Below, piece after piece: positions 17,360-26,375 of a stretch of DNA of 64,000 nucleotides; position 1 is the stretch's first letter; each line of letters starts with the position of its first letter. The DNA lies in NCBI GenBank assembly GCA_020853525.1, contig JADYYS010000027.1:62001-126000 (forward strand). Direction: 5' to 3'. The notes under the pieces are model-generated. The model worked only from the letters and a program-made list of their open reading frames with translations. It was not told the DNA's origin and ran no database searches. The stretch comes from Ardenticatenales bacterium. Lineage in GTDB: Bacteria; Chloroflexota; Anaerolineae; Epilineales; Epilineaceae. The translations under genes were made by a program, and so were the position numbers.

Positions 17360-17590
17360 TCACTGCACCCGCATCGCCACCGGCAGATACAGCCGCGTCT
17401 CCGGCCCAGGCCGTTCGGTCGTGCCCGACGGTTCCGGCGACGGTGTCGAGGCGGCGGCATGCCGCTCGTACAACTGCCGATGCGCCTCCACGTCGCCGGA
17501 GGCGATGCGGCGCAGCAGCGCCACTTCGGCCGCCGCGTCCGCATCGATGGGCGCTGCTTGGGCGAACCTCAACGTCCCGGGCACGACCAT
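17360..17590 (-). CDS. Short sigma-like chimera ending in a YLP motif
   Basis: A 76-residue frame from an ATG at 17590 with GAGAGG five bases upstream. Its start (MVVPGT) and the segment [20 protein letters not shown] copy the N-terminus and first region-2 helix of the neighbouring sigma factor ([26 protein letters not shown]). It then leaves the family and runs through a Pro/Ser/Thr stretch to [13 protein letters not shown], a tail resembling those of exported proteins in this window. It lacks the DNA- and polymerase-binding parts of a sigma factor. It could be a decayed duplicate or a small regulator competing for the anti-sigma. The start and ribosome-binding site are intact. Confidence 0.5.
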   Translation of the reverse strand: MVVPGTLRFAQAAPIDADAAAEVALLRRIASGDVEAHRQLYERHAAASTPSPEPSGTTERPGPETRLYLPVAMRVQ

Positions 17591-17675
17591 GCAGTCCTCT
17601 CGGGCGGGTGGTGGCGTTGGCAACAGACTGGGTGCCGCGCGCGCAGCGAAAGGTTTCGCGCTCCGGCCATCCTCC

Positions 17676-17681
17676 TATAAT
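17676..17681 (+). promoter_or_regulatory. Probable -10 box of asnS
   Basis: A consensus TATAAT lies about 100 bp before asnS in an otherwise GC-rich spacer. The expected -35 position holds only a poor match (TTTCGC around 17654). No T-box-like or other leader structure was seen between it and the start codon. Confidence 0.5.
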
Positions 17682-17781
17682 GGCGCATCGGATCCTCGTG
17701 CGCCGTTTCCCGGTGCTACGTTCGTTCGATCGTGCGGCGGACGCTCCGTCGCCCCAACCCGCCCGCTCTGGAGCCAACCTG

Positions 17782-19104
17782 ATGTCCGATCCCAAGCCCG
17801 CCCCCGTGACGACGACGATCGCCGCCGCCGGAGCGCACGTCGGAGTGGACGTGCGCGTTCAGGGCTGGGTGAACAATCGCACGGACAAGGGCAAGCTTCA
17901 GTTCATCTCGCTGCGCGACGGCACGGGCACGATGCAGTGCGTCGCGTTCGAAAAGGACGTATCAGCGGAGGCGTTCGAAGCCATCCGGTCGCTCACCCAG
18001 GAGTCCGCGGTCGTCCTGACCGGCGCGCTGCGGGCCGACGCGCGAGCGCCGGGCGGGATCGAGCTCGGCATCGCGGCGATCGAGGTCGTGTCGCTGGCCG
18101 AGCCGGACTACCCGATCCAGCCCAAGGAGCACGGCACCGGCTTCCTGATGGACCAGCGCCACCTCTGGATCCGCTCGCCGCGCCAGGTGGCGATCCTGCG
18201 GATCCGCGCCACGATCATCCGTGCGATCCGAGGCTGGCTCGACGGCGAGGGCTTCGTCGGCGTCGATACGCCGATCCTGACGCCGTCCGCGTGCGAGGGG
18301 ACGAGCACGTTGTTCGCCACGGACTACTTCGGCAAGCCGGCCTTCCTGGCGCAGAGCGGCCAGCTCTACAACGAGGCGAACGCCGCAGCGCTCGGCAAGG
18401 TCTACTGCTTTGGGCCGACCTTTCGCGCCGAGAAGAGCAAGACACGCCGTCACCTGACCGAGTTCTGGATGGTCGAGCCCGAGATCGCGTTCGCCGACCT
18501 CGAGGACATCATGGACATCGAGGAGCGGTTCGTCAGCCACATCGTCCAGACGGTGTTGGCGGAGCACCGCTCGCTGCTGACGGACGTCCTCGAGCGCGAC
18601 GTGAGCGCCCTCGAGCGGATCGTCGCGCCGTTCCCGCGGCTGAGCTACGACGACGCCGTCGCCAAGCTGCAGGCCGGGCCGTTTCCGGACTTCCCGTGGG
18701 GCGAGGACTTCGGCGCGCCGCACGAAACGTTCCTGGCAGAACAGTCCGATCGACCGCTCTTCGTCTATCACTACCCGACCGCGGTCAAGGCGTTCTACAT
18801 GGAGACCGTCGCCGACCGGCCCGAGGTCTGCCGCTCCGTCGACCTGCTGGCCCCCGAGGGCTACGGCGAGATCATCGGTGGCGGCCAGCGCACGACGAGC
18901 GTCGATCTGCTCGAGCAGCGGATCGTCGAGCACGGGTTGAACCGCGACGACTACCTGTGGTACCTGGACCTCCGGCGCTACGGCAGCGTGCCGCACAGCG
19001 GTTTCGGGCTCGGAGTGGAGCGGACGGTGGCCTGGATCTGCAACCTGGGCCACGTGCGCGAGACCACGGCCTTCCCGCGCATGCTCGACACGATCTACCC
19101 CTGA
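17782..19104 (+). CDS. asnS: Asparaginyl-tRNA synthetase
   Basis: Class IIb synthetase charging tRNA-Asn, 440 residues from an ATG at 17782 with GGAG upstream. The N-terminal OB-fold anticodon domain ([26 protein letters not shown]) is followed by [19 protein letters not shown], the hallmark of AsnRS. Motif 2 is [25 protein letters not shown] and motif 3 is [14 protein letters not shown]. The sequence [19 protein letters not shown] and the short length favour AsnRS over AspRS. Direct charging of Asn is therefore expected; whether GatCAB also serves here cannot be seen. Confidence 0.93.
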   Translation: MSDPKPAPVTTTIAAAGAHVGVDVRVQGWVNNRTDKGKLQFISLRDGTGTMQCVAFEKDVSAEAFEAIRSLTQESAVVLTGALRADARAPGGIELGIAAIEVVSLAEPDYPIQPKEHGTGFLMDQRHLWIRSPRQVAILRIRATIIRAIRGWLDGEGFVGVDTPILTPSACEGTSTLFATDYFGKPAFLAQSGQLYNEANAAALGKVYCFGPTFRAEKSKTRRHLTEFWMVEPEIAFADLEDIMDIEERFVSHIVQTVLAEHRSLLTDVLERDVSALERIVAPFPRLSYDDAVAKLQAGPFPDFPWGEDFGAPHETFLAEQSDRPLFVYHYPTAVKAFYMETVADRPEVCRSVDLLAPEGYGEIIGGGQRTTSVDLLEQRIVEHGLNRDDYLWYLDLRRYGSVPHSGFGLGVERTVAWICNLGHVRETTAFPRMLDTIYP

Positions 19105-19191
19105 TCACCGGGAGCCGGCCATAACATCGTGACCGGACAATGCGTTCACCAGTTGACGGCGCCGTCGCCGTCATCAGCAGAGGAGCACATC

Positions 19192-20748
19192 ATGCGCGAT
19201 CCCCTCATCCCAACCCCCGGCAGGCGCCCCGCCAGGCGCGCCGCCCGCGTGGGCGGCCTTGCGTCGATCGTCGGCCTGGCGCTGGCCGCCGCGGCGCCCG
19301 CCCTCGCATCACCGACCGCCCAGCTGCCCGTCGGCGGCCGTCCGATCTCCCCGGCCGTCGCCTTCGCGCCGAACAGCTACACCAACCTGCTCGTCTGGGC
19401 CGAGGATACCGGTGCGGGCACCGGGCTTGACCTGTTCGGCCTGCGCCTCAGCGCGTCCGGCCTGCCGACCGGGCGGATCGTGCCCGTGCTCGTGGCCCCC
19501 GGCAACCAGAGTGATCCTGCCCTCATCTTCAGCCCGCGCGTGAACGAGTACTTCCTCGTCTTCACGGACGACAGCGGCTCGCTCGGCGGCGTGCCCGGCA
19601 GCAACCCGACCTCGGGCCTGCCGATCCCGGGCCAGACGCCCGTCGCGCCGCCGCCTCCTCTTCCGACCCCCGTACCGCTCGCCCGCCTGACCCTCGGACC
19701 GATCGGCGACGTCGCTGCGCCGCTGCCGCCGGCCGCCGCCGGCCTCGCGTCGGCCGGGATCCTCGGGCGGGTGGGTGACGGCACGGACGCCACGGTGGGT
19801 TCGATCGTTGCCGGTGACGATGCGGGGGCGCGCGGCCTTTCGCCCCTGCAGGGTCCATCGCCGACGTTCCCGCCGCCGGGCACCCCGGCGCCGGGCGGCC
19901 CCGGCGGCACACCGATCCCGCCGACGACGCCGGGCTCGCGGGACATCTACGGCACGTTCCTCAGCACGTACGGTACCCGCACCAGCGTCGTCTTCCCGCT
20001 CGTCACGTCGCCGGCGGACGAGACCTTCCCGGACATCACGTTCCGCCTGACGCCGGCCTCGGACCGCTACGTCCTGGTCTGGCGCAAGGTCACCGGACTC
20101 GACGTCGCGCTCGCGTCCGTTGAGCTCGAAGGCGTCGGTCGCTACTTTTATGTGAAGTACGAGCGCGTCGTCGTCGCCGGTACGGACATCGGCCGCCCGT
20201 CCGTCGCGGCCGAGCCGAACGCCGGCGAGTACATGGTCGTGTGGTCCGAGACGCCCAAGGACCAGCCGGAGCGGGACATCTTCGGCCGGCGGATGAACAA
20301 CAACGCCGTGCCGTACAAGCCCGTCGTCAAGATCGCCTCCGGGCCGTCCGACCAGGTCTACCCGACGATCAGCTCGCTCGGCCCATACGGCGGCTACCTC
20401 GCAGCCTGGGAGGAGCGCACGGGCGCCGAGTCGCCGGACGTCAAGATCCGGCGCTTGAACATCAACGGCATCCCGTACGGCTACCAGTCGGCCGTTGCCG
20501 GCGGACCGGCGTTCAGCTTCGCGCCGGACCTCGCCTCGACGGACAGCGTCGGGACCGTCATCGTCTGGCTGGACCGCAACGCGGCCGGCGACCACAGCAT
20601 CCTGTCCGCCCAGCTGAACCGCGACGGTCGCCGGATCGGCCCGGACCGCCTCGTCGTCCGCGGCGGCGCCGGCCCCGGCGCCGTGACGCCCGTCGTCCCG
20701 GGCCCGGGCTTCCCGACCCCGCCCGCTCCGCCGCCGCCGTTGCCGTAG
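19192..20748 (+). CDS. Secreted repeat protein, hypothetical
   Basis: A 518-residue exported protein from an ATG at 19192 with GAGGAG upstream. A basic n-region with several Arg pairs and an Ala-rich core ends near ALAS. The body has about six copies of a loose repeat in which an aromatic-rich strand such as EYMVVWSE, DRYVLVWR or GGYLAAWEE is followed by DIFG or DIYG and a variable loop. This is the WxD-type repeat seen in many exported bacterial proteins and suggests a propeller. A Pro-rich insert splits repeats two and three, and the C-terminus is a run of prolines. No enzymatic motif is visible. Confidence 0.7.
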   Translation: MRDPLIPTPGRRPARRAARVGGLASIVGLALAAAAPALASPTAQLPVGGRPISPAVAFAPNSYTNLLVWAEDTGAGTGLDLFGLRLSASGLPTGRIVPVLVAPGNQSDPALIFSPRVNEYFLVFTDDSGSLGGVPGSNPTSGLPIPGQTPVAPPPPLPTPVPLARLTLGPIGDVAAPLPPAAAGLASAGILGRVGDGTDATVGSIVAGDDAGARGLSPLQGPSPTFPPPGTPAPGGPGGTPIPPTTPGSRDIYGTFLSTYGTRTSVVFPLVTSPADETFPDITFRLTPASDRYVLVWRKVTGLDVALASVELEGVGRYFYVKYERVVVAGTDIGRPSVAAEPNAGEYMVVWSETPKDQPERDIFGRRMNNNAVPYKPVVKIASGPSDQVYPTISSLGPYGGYLAAWEERTGAESPDVKIRRLNINGIPYGYQSAVAGGPAFSFAPDLASTDSVGTVIVWLDRNAAGDHSILSAQLNRDGRRIGPDRLVVRGGAGPGAVTPVVPGPGFPTPPAPPPPLP

Positions 20749-20824
20749 GCGATCCCGCAGGCGGTGGCGCGTCGTGATTCCAAGCGACGACGTCCGCTCG
20801 CCTGTCCAGTGCCTCGATTGACGA

Positions 20825-20854
20825 CCGCCCGCCGGCATCCCCGGCGGGCGGTTT
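20825..20854 (+). terminator. Rho-independent terminator after the secreted repeat protein
   Basis: A perfect 11-bp stem CCGCCCGCCGG / CCGGCGGGCGG encloses CATCC and is followed by a short TTT run, 75 bp after the upstream stop codon. Confidence 0.7.
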
Positions 20855-20900
20855 CGCGTCCGACGCCGACCCTCGCCAGGCCGGTCGTCTGTAAATTCTA

Positions 20901-20930
20901 CTTGACATCATGTCAAGCTTCCATTACATT
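20901..20930 (+). promoter_or_regulatory. Promoter with embedded palindromic operator for the membrane protein/XRE pair
   Basis: CTTGACATCATGTCAAG (20901-20917) is a perfect 8-1-8 palindrome that contains a consensus -35 box TTGACA (20902-20907). A -10-like TACATT (20925-20930) follows after 17 bp. A repressor bound to the palindrome would block the promoter directly. The XRE-type regulator encoded by the second gene downstream is the obvious candidate, giving autoregulation. Confidence 0.75.
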
Positions 20931-20966
20931 TGCCGCCTCGATCCGCTACGCCCGCAGGAGCACAAG

Positions 20967-21410
20967 ATGTCCTCCTCTTCCGACCTCATTCGCGCCAAGC
21001 AGCGCCTGTTCGGCTGCGAGCTCTCACCCAACGACAACCGCAATCTCCAGCGCTTCAACGTCTGGTGCCTCGTCTGGGCGATCGCGTTCGTGGCCGCCAC
21101 ACTGGCCTTCGCGCGCGGCGGCGTGGCGCCGTTCTCGCCGGCGGCTTGGTTGCTCGTCGTTGTGCCGACGGTGGCGGCAGTGCAGACGTTGCGCGCCTAC
21201 CACCACTTTCTGCGCGAAGCGGACGAGCTCCAGCGCAAGATCCACCTCGAGGCGCTGGCGCTCGGCTTCGGGGTCGGCATCCTGTTCATGATGAGCGCCC
21301 GCCTGCTGTCGCGCGCCGGACTGCCCGAGCTCGATGTCAACGACGGCATCGTGGTCATGGCGCTGACCTTCGCGTTCGGCATCTGGCGTGCCTCGCGCCG
21401 CTACGCCTGA
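20967..21410 (+). CDS. Small membrane protein paired with an XRE regulator
   Basis: A 147-residue protein beginning MSSSSDLIRAKQRLF, with AGGAG six bases before the ATG at 20967. Four hydrophobic helices are evident (VWCLVWAIAFVAATLAFA, AWLLVVVPTVAAVQTL, ALALGFGVGILFMMSA, GIVVMALTFAFGIWRA), with a charged segment HHFLREADELQRKIHLEAL between helices two and three. Proteins of this build are often encoded next to a COG1476-type HTH gene, which follows here eight bases after the stop. Its function is unknown. Confidence 0.75.
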   Translation: MSSSSDLIRAKQRLFGCELSPNDNRNLQRFNVWCLVWAIAFVAATLAFARGGVAPFSPAAWLLVVVPTVAAVQTLRAYHHFLREADELQRKIHLEALALGFGVGILFMMSARLLSRAGLPELDVNDGIVVMALTFAFGIWRASRRYA

Positions 21411-21418
21411 GGCGCCCC

Positions 21419-21640
21419 GTGGACAACCGTCTCCGCGTCCTCCGCGCCGAGCGCAGCTGGTCGCAAGCCGAGCTCGCCGAACGCTTGGCCGTCAGCCGCC
21501 AAACCGTGAACGCGATCGAGACCGGCAAGTACGATCCGAGCCTGCCGCTGGCCTTCAGAATCGCGGCGCTGTTCGGCCTCGCGATCGAAGCGATCTTCAC
21601 GCCGGACGGCGCGACACCCCCTGGGCCAGCCGCTCCCTGA
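21419..21640 (+). CDS. XRE-family transcriptional regulator (COG1476 type)
   Basis: A 73-residue, single-domain helix-turn-helix protein starting GTG at 21419 with GAGG upstream. LRVLRAERSWSQAELAERL and VSRQTVNAIETGKYDPSLPL form the Cro/CI-type DNA-binding fold, with recognition helix SRQTVNAIE. The tail LFGLAIEAIFTP is characteristic of this small family. It is coupled to the membrane protein upstream and probably binds the palindrome on the shared promoter. Its 3' end overlaps the convergent permease gene by 44 bp. Confidence 0.88.
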   Translation: MDNRLRVLRAERSWSQAELAERLAVSRQTVNAIETGKYDPSLPLAFRIAALFGLAIEAIFTPDGATPPGPAAP

Positions 21641-24215
21641 GACGCGCGCTGATCGTGTCCATGGCCGTCACGACGAGGATGATGCCGAGGAGCGCCACGG
21701 ACGCCTTCCGCCACTGCGTGGTGTTCATCCACTGGCTGAGGTGGTAGCCGATCCCGCCGCCGCCCACCAAGCCGACGATCGTCGAGAGCCGGACGTTGAT
21801 GTCCCAGTGGTAGAAGCCGAACGCAAGCCACGACGGCACCACCTGCGGCACGACGGCGTAGCGCAGCACCTGCAGCCGGTTCGCGCCGGCCCCGCGCAGC
21901 GCCTCGACCGGACCGGCGTCGATGTCCTCGAGCGCCTCGCTGAACAGCTTGCCGAGGTTCGCCAGCGTCACGCCGATCAGCGCCAACACGCCCGGGAACG
22001 GCTTGCCGAGGCCCACCCACGTCGCGAAGACCTGGACCAGCAGCGCCGGTTCGATGGCCCGCACGGTGCTCAGGAACAGGCGGGCGGCGCCGTACACCGC
22101 GCGCCCGACAACGGTTGTCCCCATGATGTTCCGCGCTGCCAGAAACGCGAGCGGGATCGCCAGCAGCGCACCGAATGTCGTCGCCATGAGCGCCATGAGG
22201 ATCGTGAGGACGATCTTCGAGAGCGTGATCCGCAAGGGCTGGCTGAGGCGCAGCGGACCGGCAGGCACGGTCACGGTCGCCTCGATCTGCGTCGGCCGGC
22301 CGGGCGCCGCGGCCGCGCGATCTTCGACGATCTGGCGGACTTCGATCACGGTCCCGACGTCCCCGCTCCCCTGACCGGCGCTCGTCGGTCCGACGGCGTC
22401 GAGGCGGCCGCTGCCGTCGGCGAAGAGCCAGCGCAGCCGCACCGCCGCACCGGGCGGCAGTCCGGACAGGACGACGCCGACGCCGTCGCCGGTATTCGCA
22501 CAGCCGCGGTCGAGCGCGAGCGTCCCGGCACCGATCGGCACGGCTTCCCGTCCGGTCGTCTCGTCGAAGCCGGCCGGACAAGGCACGATGAGATCCGCCG
22601 AGGCGACGGTCTCGTCCGCCCCGCGCTCGACGAGCTCGGGCCGCGCCAGCTGGCGGACAATCGTCGCCACGCGATCCGGAACGGGCCAGAACTTCGCGAG
22701 GTCCACCTCGGCCGTCCGCCACGACCACACCGCCATGGCCGCGACGGCGAAGTAGATGACCGGGCGCGTCCACCGTGGCCCGAGCGGGCGACCGTCGGCG
22801 ATCCGCTCGCGCACGGCGCCGCTCACGAAGTCCAGGGGCACGATGAGCAGCGCGATGACGAACAGCGCCGTGCCGGCCTGCGGCAGCAGATCCGGCTTGC
22901 GGATCCACTGGCTCAGGAGCATGCCGATGCCGCCGCCGCCGACGAGGCCGATGACGGTGCCGAGCCGGAGGTTGATGTCCATCCGGTAGACGACGTACCC
23001 GACGGCCGGCGGGACGATCTGCGGCAGGACGCCGTGGCGCGCCACCTGCAGCCATGTCGCACCCGCGGCGCGGATCGCCTCGACCGGACCGGGATCGATC
23101 CCTTCGATCGTCTCGCTGAACAGCTTGCCGAGCGCCGCCACGCCGTGGACGACGAGCGCGCACAGCCCGGCAAACGGCCCGAGATCCACCCAGACGACGA
23201 AGACGATGGCCATGATCAACGGCTCGACGGCACGCACGACGTTCATACCGCCGCGCACGAGCCGGTACACACCGCGCGTCCACCACCGCCCGCCCATCAG
23301 GTTCCGTGCGCCGAGGAAGGCGAGGGGCAGCGCGAACAGGGCGGCCAGCAGCGTCGCGAGGAAGCTGAGCGCGACCGTCACACCCAGAAACGAGAGAACG
23401 GTGCTGAGCGTCTGCGACGGACCCCACCGACCCGTCGGCAGCTCGACGAGCGCGCGCACGGCCTGGTTCTGCGGCACATTGGGGCTGCGCTCGCGGATCC
23501 GCTGCGGCACGGAGTCCGGCGGCGCCGTCACGGTGGCCTCGAAGACGCCGCCCGGGTCGGTCCGCGCCGCGCCGGCCGCGCTCTCGCCGCCGACGGACGA
23601 GATCCAAAGGACCCGTACGGCGGCGTCCGGCGGGAACCCCGAGCCGCGGACCGTGACGCGGCCGCCGAGGGCAACGCACGGCGGGTCGGCCACGATGACG
23701 GGCGCAGCGGGGGCGCTCGGCAACGGGGCTGCCGAGCGCGGCTCATCCGGGCCGCACGGCGTGTGGACCCGCGCCTGGGCCGAGCCGGTCGTCAGGACCG
23801 GCGCGATGAGATCGGGCGACGCGAGCCCGGCGAAGAGCGGCCGGACGTACGTCCAGCGCGCCGCGAACTCGCCGACGTTCGGCTCCGTCGCGCGCAGGCC
23901 CACCGCGTAGATCGGCACCGCGGCGAGCAGTCCAAGTCGCCACGGGCCGGGCTCGGCACCGCGCGCGCACGCCGCCGCATCGAGCGCCTGTGCGATCCAA
24001 AACGGGGCCGCGGCAAGCGCCAGCCAGGCACGTGCCGACGCGGGGACGCCCGGCTCGAGCGCGTACCAGACGGCGACGACGGCAACGGCGACGGCCGCGG
24101 CGGACACGATCCGGCCGCGTGCCCGCGCGCCGGTCAGCGCGTGGCCGAGGCCGGGCAGCAGCAGGCCGGCACCGAGCGCGAGCGCAGGCGAACCGCGACG
24201 CCGGCCGTCCTTCAT
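21597..24215 (-). CDS. phnE: Phosphonate-type ABC transporter, two PhnE permease domains in one chain
   Basis: An 872-residue membrane protein with two complete PhnE-like permease units. The EAA loops are PGPVEAIRAAGATWLQVARH (about 368-387) and AGPVEALRGAGANRLQVLRY (about 763-782). Both units contain IGLVGGGGIG after NLRLGT or NVRLST. Each permease unit is preceded by an extracytoplasmic beta-rich segment (for example RVTVRGSGFPPDAAVRVLW), and there is an N-terminal cluster of three or four helices. A conventional importer uses two PhnE chains; here one chain supplies both. The start at 24215 lies just past the ATPase stop. The substrate may be phosphonate, phosphite or phosphate esters. Confidence 0.9.
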   Translation of the reverse strand: MKDGRRRGSPALALGAGLLLPGLGHALTGARARGRIVSAAAVAVAVVAVWYALEPGVPASARAWLALAAAPFWIAQALDAAACARGAEPGPWRLGLLAAVPIYAVGLRATEPNVGEFAARWTYVRPLFAGLASPDLIAPVLTTGSAQARVHTPCGPDEPRSAAPLPSAPAAPVIVADPPCVALGGRVTVRGSGFPPDAAVRVLWISSVGGESAAGAARTDPGGVFEATVTAPPDSVPQRIRERSPNVPQNQAVRALVELPTGRWGPSQTLSTVLSFLGVTVALSFLATLLAALFALPLAFLGARNLMGGRWWTRGVYRLVRGGMNVVRAVEPLIMAIVFVVWVDLGPFAGLCALVVHGVAALGKLFSETIEGIDPGPVEAIRAAGATWLQVARHGVLPQIVPPAVGYVVYRMDINLRLGTVIGLVGGGGIGMLLSQWIRKPDLLPQAGTALFVIALLIVPLDFVSGAVRERIADGRPLGPRWTRPVIYFAVAAMAVWSWRTAEVDLAKFWPVPDRVATIVRQLARPELVERGADETVASADLIVPCPAGFDETTGREAVPIGAGTLALDRGCANTGDGVGVVLSGLPPGAAVRLRWLFADGSGRLDAVGPTSAGQGSGDVGTVIEVRQIVEDRAAAAPGRPTQIEATVTVPAGPLRLSQPLRITLSKIVLTILMALMATTFGALLAIPLAFLAARNIMGTTVVGRAVYGAARLFLSTVRAIEPALLVQVFATWVGLGKPFPGVLALIGVTLANLGKLFSEALEDIDAGPVEALRGAGANRLQVLRYAVVPQVVPSWLAFGFYHWDINVRLSTIVGLVGGGGIGYHLSQWMNTTQWRKASVALLGIILVVTAMDTISARLRERLAQGVSRRPA

Positions 24216-24222
24216 CACCACG

Positions 24223-24981
24223 TCAGCGGATCTCGACCTCGACAGCGTCTTCGCCGTAGATCGCCTTGAAGCGCGCCTCGTCGATGTCGCGCGGCAGGCC
24301 ATCGAACATCAGACGTCCGTCCTTGAGGGCGATGATCCGCGTGCCGTACTCGCGCGCCAGGCTGAGGAAGTGCAGGCTGCACAGGACGGTCACGCCGCGC
24401 TCCGTGTTGAGGGTGCGCAGATAGTCGAGGACGGTATGACTCGTCGCCGGGTCGAGGCTGGCCACGGGTTCGTCGGCCAGGATGAGCTTGGGATTCTGCA
24501 TGAGAGCGCGGGCGATGCCGACGCGCTGCTGCTGTCCGCCGGACAGCGCATCGGCGCGGCTGTCCGCCTTGGCGGCAATGCCGACGAGCTCGAGGTTCGC
24601 CAGCGCCGTCGCGCGGTCGGCGGCGCTCCAGATTCCGAGCACGCTCGGCAACGTGGCGACCGAGCCGAGTCGGCCGGTAAGGACGTTCGTCAGCACCGAG
24701 CTGCGCTTCACGAGGTTGAACTGCTGGAAGATCATCCCGATGTCGCGCCGGATCGCCCGCAGCGCACCGGGTTTTGCGGCCGTGACATCCACGCCGTCGA
24801 GGACGACCTGGCCGCTCGAAGGCTCGATGAGGCGGTTGATGCAGCGCAGGAGCGTGCTCTTGCCCGAACCCGAGAGGCCGATGATGACGACGAACTCGCC
24901 GGGCGCGACGCTGAACGTGACGTCGTCCAACCCCTTCGTGCCGTCCGGGTAGACCTTGGAGAGATGTCGGATGTCGAGCAT
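24223..24981 (-). CDS. phnC: Phosphonate-type ABC transporter ATP-binding protein
   Basis: A 252-residue ATPase from an ATG at 24981 with AGGAG five bases upstream. Walker A is [11 protein letters not shown], the Q-loop context [20 protein letters not shown] is typical of PhnC, the signature is [15 protein letters not shown], Walker B is [12 protein letters not shown], and the H-loop lies in CSLHFL. It couples ATP hydrolysis to the fused permease encoded seven bases downstream. A strong hairpin separates it from the binding-protein gene. Confidence 0.93.
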   Translation of the reverse strand: MLDIRHLSKVYPDGTKGLDDVTFSVAPGEFVVIIGLSGSGKSTLLRCINRLIEPSSGQVVLDGVDVTAAKPGALRAIRRDIGMIFQQFNLVKRSSVLTNVLTGRLGSVATLPSVLGIWSAADRATALANLELVGIAAKADSRADALSGGQQQRVGIARALMQNPKLILADEPVASLDPATSHTVLDYLRTLNTERGVTVLCSLHFLSLAREYGTRIIALKDGRLMFDGLPRDIDEARFKAIYGEDAVEVEIR

Positions 24982-25001
24982 GGGGTCTCCTGACGCCTCG
25001 A

Positions 25002-25043
25002 CGCGCCCCGTCACCCGGCCGATCGACCGGGTGGCGGGGCGCG
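25002..25043 (-). terminator. Intercistronic hairpin between phnD and phnC
   Basis: A 42-bp near-perfect palindrome (arms of 21 bp, two mismatches) beginning CGCGCCCCG and ending CGGGGCGCG occupies the phnD-phnC gap. There is no T-run, so it is more likely to be a partial terminator or RNA-stabilising hairpin. That would leave more binding-protein message than transporter message, a known arrangement in ABC operons. Confidence 0.6.
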
Positions 25044-25072
25044 TCGTGCCGCCCTGTACCGGATCCGAACGC

Positions 25073-26083
25073 TTATTCCTCGGCCAGCTCGGCGACATCG
25101 ACGCCGGCCAGGTCCAGCGTGCTCCGGAAGGCATCGTAGAACGTATCCGTCGTCGGCTGGAACTTCTCGATGCCGTACGTGTCCGTCAGCGCCTTCGCGC
25201 CTGCCTCGGTCGCCGAGATCGACAGCAACCCTTCCGCCAGCTTCTTGGCGATATCCTCCGGGACGCCGGCGATGACGCTGACGTTGTCGTTCGGAATGTC
25301 GTCCGATGTGGCGATGACGAGGACCTTGTCCATGACGTCGGGATAGGTTTCCTTGGCGCCGTCGCGCGCGTCATCGAACACGGCGCCGGCCACGCAGTCC
25401 TTGCCGGCATACACGGCCGCCACGACGGCGTCGTGCGAGCCCGAGTCGACGACGGTCACATCGCTCTCGGCCACGCCGATCGCCTTCAGCATGACGCTCG
25501 GCACGATCCAGCCCGAGGTCGAGAGCGCGTCGGCGCGGCAGAAAGTCTTGCCCTTCACATCCGCCAGGGTGGCGATTCCGGCGTCGGCGTTGGCCACGAC
25601 GAGGCTGGCATAGCTCGTCGACCCGAAGCGCTCCGCCACGAGGAGCGGCCTGGTGTCGAACTTCTCGTGCGCCAGCAGGTAGTTGAATGTGTTCAGCCAC
25701 CCGACATGGGCATTGCCCGCCCCCATCGCCTCGATGGCGGCGGCGTAGCTCGTCGCGACGTTGCTCTTGATCACGAGCCCGGTCGCGTCCTGCAACAGCC
25801 TGTTGATCGCCTCGGAGCCGGTCATGACGGTTTCCTGCTCGCCGGATGGGACGAACGTCATGACGATGGGGTTGTCGGCGGTGCCGAGCGTGGCCATGTC
25901 GCCGCCGGCGGGCGCGGCGTCGTCGACGACGGCCGTCGGGCCCGACGACCCGGCGTCGGATGTCGGCTCGCCGCCGGTCTCGGGGGCATTGGCGGTGCGG
26001 GCGCAGCCGGTGACGGCCACGGCCAGCAGCAGCGCAAGGGTGGTCCGGCGCGCGATTGCCGCGCTCCTGAGCAACACGGACAT
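25073..26083 (-). CDS. phnD: Phosphonate-type ABC transporter substrate-binding lipoprotein
   Basis: A 336-residue lipoprotein from an ATG at 26083 with GAGGAG upstream. The lipobox VAVTGC puts the lipidated cysteine at about residue 27, followed by a Gly/Ala/Pro-rich tether. The body matches PhnD/PtxB-type periplasmic receptors: IVMTFVPSGEQETVMTGSEAINRLL, VGWLNTFNYLLAHEK, FCRADALSTSGWIVPSVML and VAAVYAGKDCVAGAVFDDARD. It delivers substrate to the fused PhnE permease. No C-P lyase or phosphonatase gene lies in the window, so the substrate class is not settled. Confidence 0.9.
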   Translation of the reverse strand: MSVLLRSAAIARRTTLALLLAVAVTGCARTANAPETGGEPTSDAGSSGPTAVVDDAAPAGGDMATLGTADNPIVMTFVPSGEQETVMTGSEAINRLLQDATGLVIKSNVATSYAAAIEAMGAGNAHVGWLNTFNYLLAHEKFDTRPLLVAERFGSTSYASLVVANADAGIATLADVKGKTFCRADALSTSGWIVPSVMLKAIGVAESDVTVVDSGSHDAVVAAVYAGKDCVAGAVFDDARDGAKETYPDVMDKVLVIATSDDIPNDNVSVIAGVPEDIAKKLAEGLLSISATEAGAKALTDTYGIEKFQPTTDTFYDAFRSTLDLAGVDVAELAEE

Positions 26084-26193
26084 GGTGCGTCTTCTCCTCG
26101 TGAGCCGGATGATGACTGCCGGTCAGGGGCGACAGGACACGGGCGGTCGAGCTTGGGCCACCGCAAAGGGGCGACCGGCAACCGGCGCGGCGG

Positions 26194-26222
26194 AGCATAC
26201 TTGAGTTGCGGAGGGGGGACAA
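26194..26222 (-). promoter_or_regulatory. Probable promoter of the phnDCE operon
   Basis: On the minus strand TTGTCC (26222-26217) and TATGCT (26199-26194) are separated by exactly 17 bp, about 110 bp before the phnD start. The same spacer carries TACAAT (26284-26289) on the plus strand, which may serve the divergent cystathionine gamma-synthase gene. No phosphate-box sequence was recognised. Confidence 0.55.
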
Positions 26223-26375
26223 GGCGTTGCAGGGCTCTTAACATTTCGATCCGCCACCGCGAGCAGGCTCCGTCGGCCGGCGCTACAATTCGCCTGAACG
26301 CGCGATCCCGACATTTCCGGGACGGGCGGGCTCCGTGCCCACCCCTCATCCATGAACACCTGTTACGGAGACCCG

